Positions 56,141 to 64,000 of a DNA stretch of 64,000 bases are shown in pieces. The notes beneath the pieces are model-generated. The model was not told the origin of the DNA and did not search any database. It was given only the letters and a program-made list of their open reading frames with translations. The DNA lies in assembly GCA_963969345.1 (NCBI GenBank), contig OZ017767.1, positions 1,860,001-1,924,000 on the forward strand, given 5' to 3'. Every line of letters starts with the position of its first letter. Within the stretch, counting starts at the first letter, position 1. The position numbers were made by a program, and so were the translations under genes. This DNA comes from Turbatrix aceti (Eukaryota; Nematoda; Chromadorea; Rhabditida; Panagrolaimidae).

Positions 56141-58915
56141 ATGGCTTACTTCAACTCAACGTTCACGATGACGACTACCGCCAACCTTCCCTGCGAGGGG
56201 TACGGTAACCTCCTTTTTGGCAACGCATTAGAAAACGATTCACTGATGACTGTGGATAAAGCCACCCGGATGATCCCCCAGCACAACCTTGCGTGCTTCT
56301 GGAACAAGCCCGCGCTCTACCCCGTCATTGCGGGTTTCTCAATGCAAACCGGCATCCGAACAAATTCTCACTTCATTGGTCAGTCGATTTCACGACTTCC
56401 AGGACCAAGGATCGGGAGGGCAGCGAACGTCAAGAACTCGAACTTGTTGGCTTCACTGATTACTGTCGATGACGCGGGCAACCCCAACCTTTGTCTCTAT
56501 GCCATCAATGATACGTACAATCGAAAAACACTCATTGAAAATCAGCTGGAATTTGACGATCTAACGGTGGAGTTCAATGACGTGCTTCAACTCAAAAGAG
56601 AATCACTTGTAACGAAGAAGTTTGATCTGCAGAGTGAAGCTTTGGAATTGAGGACGTGCAAGTCACGGGACGAAATTGTGGGACAGATGAAGAATGTCTT
56701 TATTCGGTGTGAAAAGGAATTGACATTGTTTGACGGCCAAGAAAGTCGGGTAAGTTATAACTGCCCGTGCGTTTCCTGTAACTGCTTATCACGTGCTTGA
56801 ATGCCCAAAAGCAGTGTTGCCGGGGATCTGTACCGAAAACTGCTGGGAAATTAAACTGAATATAACCTGTAGCTGTTCGAGTACACAAATGTTTCAGTTT
56901 CTGATCCGTTCTTCTGTTCAAATTCAATTTTGCTTCCGTAAACTGCTCCTCCGGCATTTCTTTGTCCATTTTTTAAATTTCATTTACAATCAATATTGCA
57001 TCTTATTGCAACTGAAACCAGTATTTTTGGGTCAAAAAGCAATGGGATTCAACTTTTTTTAATTTTTGAGCATGAAAAAAATCTAATAACATTCATTTGA
57101 TGAAAAAACTGTGTTTTTAAGTTTACTCAATTTTATTTAGTTGGATGCGATCTTCCCTTACAACGTTTCCACCTTCTACCAAGACCCCTTCCTCACCGAT
57201 CGAGTTATCTGCCTTGACGCCCATCGGTCCATCTGGTACGGCTACATCGGCGAAACATTCACCGAAAGGAAAACGGCTCTAACACCCGAGGTAAGAAACT
57301 GTGATCTTCGGAAACGTCTTTTATTTTGTCACGCAAGCGGAGGTGGTATTTTTAAACATTTTGTCAGTTCAAAAAATTGTTCTTTTAGCTCATCGCCCCA
57401 ACAGACACCCCTCCAGTCATCCTGGTCTCCAGGGAGAATACCATCTACAACGTCGACCTCCGTGAACGCTCCACCTCTACAAGCAGAGGTCCAGATGTAT
57501 TGTTTGCCATTCCTGAAGCGTACTTTCACGAAAGCATGATGCCGGATCCAGATGTTGACGAAATCTTCGACAACGCACCTGAGCGAGTCTGTGACATGTC
57601 TTTTTGCCCGGATCGACCATACACGACGATCGCGACATCCTCGTCGGCACACTACCTCCTCGACCACCGAATGCCTGGGCAGGAAATCGTCAAAATGCCT
57701 CACTGTGTCATAAACGGAGGAGATTTTTCTTTTGTGGTGAGTTTAAAAAAACTGCAAACGTTTCGATGTGAATATCTTTTTAGACAGAACCTTTCCTGGA
57801 TTCAGATCGCAATGGATTCATCTACAACTACTTTACTTTTTCCCACTCGTACAAATACCAACTTCTCTACTGGCCCTTCTATCTCCACGCTAATTCTTCC
57901 ATGTGGTCGTCAGTTGGACCGATGCGGGCGTTTGATACTCCCAAGATCTTGGCTGAACACCAGAAACTCGAAATCAAGGGGCTGGGCACAGACATTGTCG
58001 AGGAGATGCTCCCTAGGTATGCCAGGGGTGTGGCGTACCAGAAGCTCCCCGAGGTAAGACATTATACTTAGAAACTGCAACGTGTTGGTTTTTTTTTAGT
58101 CAATAACTAACCACGAAAGCCGCTCGCTTGTCTTCAGTCTCATGGACACTGGTGACCTCTGGTATGACAACTTAGTCATGGATCCGTCTTCTGACACCCT
58201 CGTTGACCAACACCGTTACCGGCGATCGAGTCGGCGCGCTGTCGAGCATGGCTTCCGGGAAGGCATGGTAACTGATGTTTTCGAGGGGGTCCTCGTCGAC
58301 ATTCCTGGATTGCCGAAGGAAACCCAAAAACCAACTGAAGCGAGAAACATGGATGTTTTCATTGAAACTGATGCTTTTATGGAAATAAAGGGCTACGACA
58401 GCGACAGTGACTCTGAAGTAGACGACTTCAGATTCCTTTTTCGACCCGAAGATGACCCCGAGGCCGAAGCACTCATCGATGTCGATGATTTGGAGATCAA
58501 ATTGGCTTCTGATTTTCCGGAAGAACACGTGTTTACTCACATCACGGATAAGAGCATTCAGAAGTCCATCTCGACGTACGAAACCTTCTGCAGAATGTTC
58601 GGAAATCTTACGTACAATGGTTGGGGTTTAACTGAATTAGTTTGCTTCCAATTAGCTTTTTTTATTTCAGAAATCCTCGAACGACGTCCCGACTCTTTCG
58701 CGAAGCGCAGAACGGATGACGGCGAGGCCGTTGGCAATGAAGCCATGGACGATGATTCCGATGTCCGATCTGATGCTTCAGTGCACCCTGGTACGGAAGC
58801 GTCTGCTGCACCGTCACAGCCATCGACTTCTCGCATCGATCCTATTCCCGAAGTTGCCGAAGAACAGGAAGAGGAATTCGATTTCACCGGATTCGATGAA
58901 AACGTTGACTATTGA
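56141..58915 (+). CDS. Possible TAF1C/Rrn6-like RNA polymerase I factor
   Basis: Exons 56141-56749, 57141-57290, 57389-57736, 57784-58053, 58100-58619 and 58671-58915; 713 residues. Repeated beta-propeller-like strands occur: RVICLDAHRSIWYGYIGE, PPVILVSRENTIYNVDL, VCDMSFCPDRPYTTIATSSS, HYLLDHRMPG. A segment ending SLVFSLMDTGDLWYDNLVM resembles the LVLFQLSxxGDVF region of TAF1C, the SL1 subunit that recruits Pol I to rDNA. The C-terminal third is acidic (DSDSDSEVDDF) and ends QEEEFDFTGFDENVDY. The last intron (58620-58670) is 51 bases and free of stops, so retention would insert 17 residues. The assignment is tentative; other WD-like nuclear proteins remain possible. AATAAA lies near 59028. 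Confidence 0.5.
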
Positions 58916-58929
58916 AGTTTTAGAATTTT

Positions 58930-60020
58930 ACGTGTTGCTGGTTTATCGATCTCTTTTTAATTGCACAGTTTAGGGTGTAATATAATTTTAAAATTGCTGT
59001 ACATTTTGTTGTTTGTTGAACAATTTTGAATAAACATTACGTAGTCGGATGGATTTTTTTTTTCACCAAATTAGTGTTTTTATTTTAAACTGCCTGTGTT
59101 GCTATCGCTTTCAGATAAATACAATTAGAAAATACATTGATAATTTGCAGAGTGTTGATGTGCGCACCATTTGTAAAACAACCAATCTGTTCAAATCTGC
59201 AAAATATTTCGTATACAATACCACAAGGTTGAATACGGAAATCGTATTTGCAACGAGTAACAGAATAAATACCCGGCTAGATTTGCAGAAATCCAGCTGA
59301 TAATCAAAAACTAGGCGTTGATACCTATTTCAACCTGAATTGTATTGTTTGATAGTCCGTTTCCTAATCAATTAACAAAAAGGTTTTTGAATTTAAAAAA
59401 ACTGACTATCAAAACAAATTTGACAAATGTTTAGCACAAGATAAAATAAAAATATGGTTGTCGTTTAAAATTGAAAAACAGATTGAAATCATTTCTTTGA
59501 TTCGTATCGTTAACATTAATTTTATGTATATATGTAAATTGTAGAGATGATTGAAGCCGTAGGTGCGAAATTATTTTCCATTAGGCCAACTCACACTAAA
59601 GACATATTTATGGTAATGTACATAAATATTTGAAAGAAATCAAGATCGATAATGAGCAAGCAGGTAATTTCTTTACGCATAAATTTAATTATACATCTGT
59701 TCCACGTTTGAGATAAACGCCGGATGGAAAATTATATTAAGTTGTAAACCCACCATTTTTACGTCGACTTAAATTTATTACAAAAATCAGTTTGTGCTTT
59801 TGAATCCCAGGTACGTGATATTCAACCAAATTGTTGTTTGTGTTTTAATCCGTATGTAATTTTAGCATGACGTACACATTTTTTAACTGTTGATTCCGAA
59901 AGTGACAAAAGAACTGTAAATTTTGATGTGGTATATGTTCGAACCTATATATTTTCTATTTGAAAAATGTTATTACGCAAAAAGGTTACGATCATTTTTT
60001 AAATGTTTTTTTAAACTGAT
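58930..60020. other. Intergenic, no gene seen
   Basis: AT-rich; short ORFs only. It separates the TAF1C-like gene from the 3' end of R6. Confidence 0.45.
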
Positions 60021-60035
60021 ATTGCATGCATGCTT

Positions 60036-61160
60036 TTATTTCAGCAAAGTTACAAATTTTTGTCGAATAGTACTGTTCATAAGAGCGATCAGAAAAGACA
60101 AAGAATTTGAATTCAGCACACAAGATAAAACCAGAACATGGCTCTCGTATAGCGTTTCCATGTTCCCACATCGAAGATCAAATCGACCAAATATCGTTGT
60201 ACAGACCTTGAAAGCTATTGGCGTGATGTATTCTGCTCCAATCAGGACAAAGCAGTAGACAACGATGCCACCGGCAGTCCTGCGTTGAGGTCCGTTGTCC
60301 ACTGACTGTGTGACTGATTTAAAAAAATCTTTACCACTTTTAATGCGCCATGACAGGTTAAAGCGAAGTTCGAGGCCAATTAGAACGTAAAGTATCGTTG
60401 CACAGTACAGTATGACATCAAACTGCAAACAGTATCTTCAATTATTATAAAAATTGTTGTAAGACACAAATATCATACATCGTATTTTTCAGGTCTAAAT
60501 TGTTCTGATAACCTGTACCACACCTTCTGTAAATCATAATCCACGACCAAAAATACACAATAGGCTCCCATTAACGCCGTCAACGCACCTGTAATTCCCA
60601 ACAAAATAAATCCTATGCCATACAGGGCCTTGCTTTTAAAAATCATAGAATTGAATCTTTGCAGGTAAAAAATGCAAAATTGATTAACTGCTAGTATGCA
60701 TAGTCCGACCCAGTAAAAATTTTTTGAACTCGTTTTCAAGTTGGTGAGTGTCACGTCGATGAGAAGAGTGTCGAAATACAGCTTTTGCAAAACACTAAAT
60801 AAATTCGGATCCCGTAACTCTGGTTTCTTAGTTCCTAAATTATCAATTTCGTATTTAATCGATAGTAATTTGAATCTCAGGTACAAATCCAAGAGATTGA
60901 ACGTGATGGACAGGGAACTGAGGTAAATGATGATGCAAATAAAAAACAATGTCGATAACTGCATATTATTTTGTGATCGAGTCTGAAATAAAACTAGTGA
61001 GTTTTGACTGTTTGTAAAATGTTTTTATCAAAAGCTATTATGATACCTTCAGAACAGCGTAGAATGCTGCAACGTTAAGCATCATGATCGCAAATCCCAA
61101 ATCAAAAGCCAGAAAGTAAGTGTAATAATAAAAATTTATATTTAAAGAAGGCGCTTTCAT
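60036..61160 (-). CDS. 7TM receptor-like protein, family member R6
   Basis: Exons 61160-61047, 60982-60479 and 60422-60036; 334 residues. TM1 (FDLGFAIMMLNVAAFYAVLK) ends at the family intron. Exon 2 starts TRSQNNMQLSTLFFICIIIY and contains LAVNQFCIFYLQRFN. It has an extra intron not seen in R1-R5, just before TM5 (FDVILYCATILYVLIGLELR). Exon 3 holds LSWRIKSGKDFFKSVTQS, PQRRTAGGIVVYCFVLIGAE and NSNSLSFLIALMNSTIRQKF. It is the most diverged member and the only one outside the 21-36 kb cluster, which suggests an old split. The NIN motif near the start is the only candidate glycosylation-type sequence in its very short N-terminus, but it lacks Ser/Thr. Confidence 0.82.
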
Positions 61161-61164
61161 AACA

Positions 61165-61505
61165 ACCAATTTATTCTTAACTGCACGGAAAGAATTGGCA
61201 GTAGCTTTACCGGGACTGCCAAAATTAATTCATAAATAAAAGAAATACTGTTTCTCTGCATTCGAGAGAGAAAACATTGTTTGCAGATGTTTTGTAAATG
61301 TCAGTAATGTATAAAAAACTGCACTAGACGAACGGAACGTTACTTCTGAGAATTTTCCTGTTAAAATCCTTCGTATGCTGCTAAAAACATGTACAAATTT
61401 CATGAGTACAAATTATTAGCCAAAGGTGTACGGATACATTTATTTATTAACATTCTCTCTAACGTATGTATTTACACCAAATATTGCATTTATAATAATT
61501 TCATA
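61165..61505. other. Short intergenic interval
   Basis: No gene seen between the head of R6 and the tail of the next receptor. Confidence 0.4.
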
Positions 61506-61511
61506 TACTTC

Positions 61512-62528
61512 TTATGCGTCACGCCGAACAGCCATTTTGCCAAAATCAGATTGAACAGGATAAATGACCAGTCTTTGTACTGTTACACATTTTTTTACAG
61601 GTCTGTGATTGTTGTACACAGGTACAACACTTTTTATGCAAGGAATGCGGTAGAACATAGCAATATCACGTCGAAAATTAGAAATGAGTAAAAACGGAGC
61701 ATACATGACAAAGATAAAAATAACCTGACAAATGTTATACAGATTTGTACTCAACCGGCTTACGCTGATATTTTGGATTAACTGACCAAAAATGCTGGCA
61801 ATAGACTGAAATACAAAAACGGCAGACAAAACTATGGAATGAAGGAGGAGACGATTTTCAATTTTTCTTTGCAGTTCGCTGACGTTTCTGACTACGAATC
61901 CCATTCTTGAAGCTAACGAAGCAGCAGTACCAAGAAGCAAAGCCAATATCGAAGTAAAAAGATCTGAGAATCCAAGGATAAGGTCATGGTCTAATACAGT
62001 TGATTCATCGGGGCATAAAAGTATCATGTGCCAGAAACACGGCATGTTTGATCCAGTATAGACGGCCAGAGCAAAAGGATAAACTACAATCAGAGTAATA
62101 ATTCCTACAGTAATCCTCGTGTTGAACATCCGTTTAAGGTGGCGCCAAAAAATCAAAGCAGAAAATCTGTTGAAGGCAAGCACAAGATTCCAAATACCAA
62201 TTGAATTATTTAAGTGCCAATTGACAAATCCAGTAAAGCTGTCGTACCGTATAAAAACAACGTGGGACAATGCCTGATCGGGTAAAGCATAAAGAATCTC
62301 GTAGAAGACAAAAGAGAAAAAAACGTGCAGCATACCGGCGGTAAAAATTATAAAATAAAAACTTTTCATGTCGTTTTTCTTTGCCAAAATCTGACAGACT
62401 AAGTATAAAACCACGGGAAACATCAATCCAATGTTAACTGCGGTTATGATTTGGGCTACCTGTTTTAGAATAGGCAATTCAAAGTAGAATGCAGAAGCCG
62501 AAACTGCATTAATTGAAATATTTTCCAT
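61512..62528 (-). CDS. Srg-superfamily-like (Srv/Srg-type) serpentine receptor
   Basis: A single-exon frame of 338 residues if started at MENISINAVSASAFYFELPI (ATG ending at 62528); upstream in-frame ATGs at 62603 and 62639 would add 25-37 residues. Seven hydrophobic spans are visible. NSIGIWNLVLAFNRFSALIF with WRHLKRMF in TM3/IL2 corresponds to the NRFxA motif of nematode Srv/Srg receptors. The end of TM7, VIFIFVMYAPFLLISNFRRD, and a short basic tail are also typical. An N-glycosylation site (NIS) sits in the extracellular N-terminus. Such receptors are chemosensory in C. elegans; ligands are unknown. The absence of introns is unusual next to the other receptors here. Confidence 0.75.
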   Translation of the reverse strand: MENISINAVSASAFYFELPILKQVAQIITAVNIGLMFPVVLYLVCQILAKKNDMKSFYFIIFTAGMLHVFFSFVFYEILYALPDQALSHVVFIRYDSFTGFVNWHLNNSIGIWNLVLAFNRFSALIFWRHLKRMFNTRITVGIITLIVVYPFALAVYTGSNMPCFWHMILLCPDESTVLDHDLILGFSDLFTSILALLLGTAASLASRMGFVVRNVSELQRKIENRLLLHSIVLSAVFVFQSIASIFGQLIQNISVSRLSTNLYNICQVIFIFVMYAPFLLISNFRRDIAMFYRIPCIKSVVPVYNNHRPVKKCVTVQRLVIYPVQSDFGKMAVRRDA

Positions 62529-62929
62529 TGAGTATGCTTCAGGACAATATAAAATAACGTAGCGCTTTCGTTCGATGACAAACAGGTAAATGCTTTTATG
62601 CATGCTTTTAACATCTTTAAAACCAAATAGTACACGCATAAATTTAATTATGTATTCGTTGCAAAATACTTGTATTGAATAAATTATATTATGTTGTTAT
62701 TTTAAAAACATTATTTTTTGGCTTTTATTGGTCTGAAAAAAATTCACACCACATAAGGTAACTACAAATTATTAATATAATAACTATCTACATGTCTGCT
62801 TTTTAAATATTTACACTTTCACTTCAATGCACCAATTATAAATATGTAATAATTTTATTTGTCTTTTTTGTGTTACAAGGAACAGTCATTTTGCTAAGAT
62901 CAGATTCAACAGGACTTAGTTGAATAGTT

Positions 62930-63790
62930 TTATTTTTTTGTTGATAATGTTTTCGGTCGAACATTGCGGTCAGTGTTTGTAACATGCACAACATTTTTCA
63001 TGCAAGAAATACGGTAGAACTGAGCAATATCACGTCGAAACTTAGAAATCAGTAAAAACGGAGCATACATGACGAAGATAAATATAACCTGACAAATGTT
63101 ATACACATCGAAACTTACCTGCGCTATTCTTTTGTTATCGGTCAGTTGCCCGGCAATGCTGGTGACAGATTGTAAGACAAAGACAACAGACAGAGCTACA
63201 GAATGAACAAGAAGACGGTTTTCAGTTCTTCGTTGGTATTCGCTGACGTTTTCAAATACAAACCCCATTCTAGAAGATAATGAGGCGATTGCGCCGAGCA
63301 GCAAAGCTAGAAGAGAGGTGACAAGCAGACATGAAAATGGCCCGCCGAAGCCCGGCCCGGCCCGGGCCCGGCCCAGGCCCGGGCCGGGCTTGGGCGGGCC
63401 TGTGACTTTTCAGTAGGCCCGGAAAAGCCCGTTATTTAATAAATAATGTAAAAAATTATAAAAATTTACTGCATTTTGGTTATTTTTAACAAAATTTAGT
63501 CTCTACAGATAGAAAACATGGTATTTTGAATAAAAACGAGTTATTTATGTCATTTTTATAACGATTGGCTACTATTTTTTTGGATAAAAATTCGAAAAAA
63601 AACAGAGGGGATAATTTCGGGCCTGGGCCTAAAAATTAGGCCCGTTTTCATGTCTGGTGACAAGATCGGATATTCCAAGAATAGTATCAGGATCAAAAAC
63701 AAATGACACGTTTTTACATGTAATATATATTTTCCATAAACAAAAGGAACGTTCGGTTGGGGCCGTTCGAGGTTTGGATAATAAGCAGGT
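62930..63790 (-). pseudogene. Srg/Srv-like receptor copy split by a MITE
   Basis: A paralogue of the receptor at 61512-62528 in two pieces. The C-terminal part, 63317-62930, reads LLALLLGAIASLSSRMGFVF, YQRRTENRLLVHSVALSVVF and VIFIFVMYAPFLLISKFRRD. The upstream part, about 63790-63665, carries FCLWKIYITCKNVSFVFDP then DTILGISDLVT, matching CFWHMILLC...LILGFSDLFT of the intact receptor. Between them lies the 331-bp element at 63326-63656, whose 8-bp duplication repeats the junction codons. Further upstream no homology to TM1-TM4 is visible, so the 5' half is also lost. Dead gene. Confidence 0.82.
63318..63664. mobile_element. hAT-type MITE 3 (331 bp) inside a receptor
   Basis: The element spans 63326-63656. 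Its ends are CAGACATGAAAATGGCCC and the complement of CAGACATGAAAACGGGCC. Flanks are identical 8-mers, GTGACAAG at 63318-63325 and 63657-63664. The left half is packed with GGCCCG/CGGGCC palindromic words; the middle is AT-rich. No ORF. Confidence 0.92.
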
Positions 63791-63799
63791 TGTTGCAAG

Positions 63800-64000
63800 T
63801 AAATGCTTTACAAGCTACACGCTCAAATTCATTATGCGCCTGTTTTGTAAAACAGGAGGCTTGTTTCTAATAAAATGCATTAGGTTGTTTCTTTCTGCAT
63901 TTTGCAGAAAATTAGACAGACTGGCAAGTATTGTTTTTCGTTTTTATACATTTTTTGTAATTGCACGTTTCATTAATATTTCATTTTTAAACTTGATAGA
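63800..64000. other. Window end, no gene seen
   Basis: AT-rich; nothing supported. Confidence 0.4.

Overview
This window is nuclear DNA from a nematode. Most genes are split by short introns (often 45-80 bases) with GTAAGT-like donors and TTTTCAG-like acceptors. The gene families fit: two ABF-type antimicrobial peptides, ShKT-domain secreted proteins, DUF1647- and DUF273-type glycosyltransferase-like proteins, serpentine chemoreceptor-like 7TM proteins, and deeply conserved housekeeping genes. I cannot name the species. A run of N at 49479-49679 is an assembly gap.

Layout. 1-12.3 kb is an accessory region of secreted and Golgi-type proteins: a DUF273-like C-terminal exon, a DUF1647 gene and a fragment of a second copy, three ShKT-rich genes, a long inverted repeat, and two adjacent trypsin-fold genes that both carry Thr in place of the catalytic Ser. 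12.5-20.3 kb is a housekeeping block: EDEM2 (ER-associated degradation of glycoproteins) and a ten-exon gene best matched to Integrator subunit 5. 21.3-38.4 kb is a fast-evolving chemosensory and defence region. It holds five members of one unrecognised 7TM family (one with a premature stop) plus a deleted fragment of a sixth, another serpentine receptor broken by a 2-kb inverted-repeat transposon, two ABF peptides, and the first two copies of a 253-255-residue secreted protein. 38.6-41.4 kb is a young 2.74-kb LTR element, followed by the third secreted copy. 42.9-46.0 kb holds three low-complexity (Gly/Tyr/Gln/Asn) secreted proteins with one shared gene plan. 46.5-59 kb is mostly housekeeping: a MAX bHLH-zipper gene, a LINE fragment, a small secreted protein, a ZNF277 gene and a possible TAF1C-like Pol I factor gene. 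60.0-64 kb returns to receptors: one more 7TM-family member, an Srg/Srv-like receptor, and a second such receptor split by a hAT-type MITE.

The most distinctive points are: the 7TM family, with one member carrying a long acidic, Asn/Tyr-rich N-terminal repeat; the repeated grouping of 7TM receptor + ABF peptide + secreted 255-residue protein, with mosaic identity among the secreted copies; the paired Ser-to-Thr pseudo-proteases, one probably GPI-anchored; three different small hAT-type elements with 8-bp target duplications and word-like internal repeats; and a strand-biased AAAAACTG motif from about 43 kb onward. All homology calls come from reading the translations and from memory of families; no database search was run.
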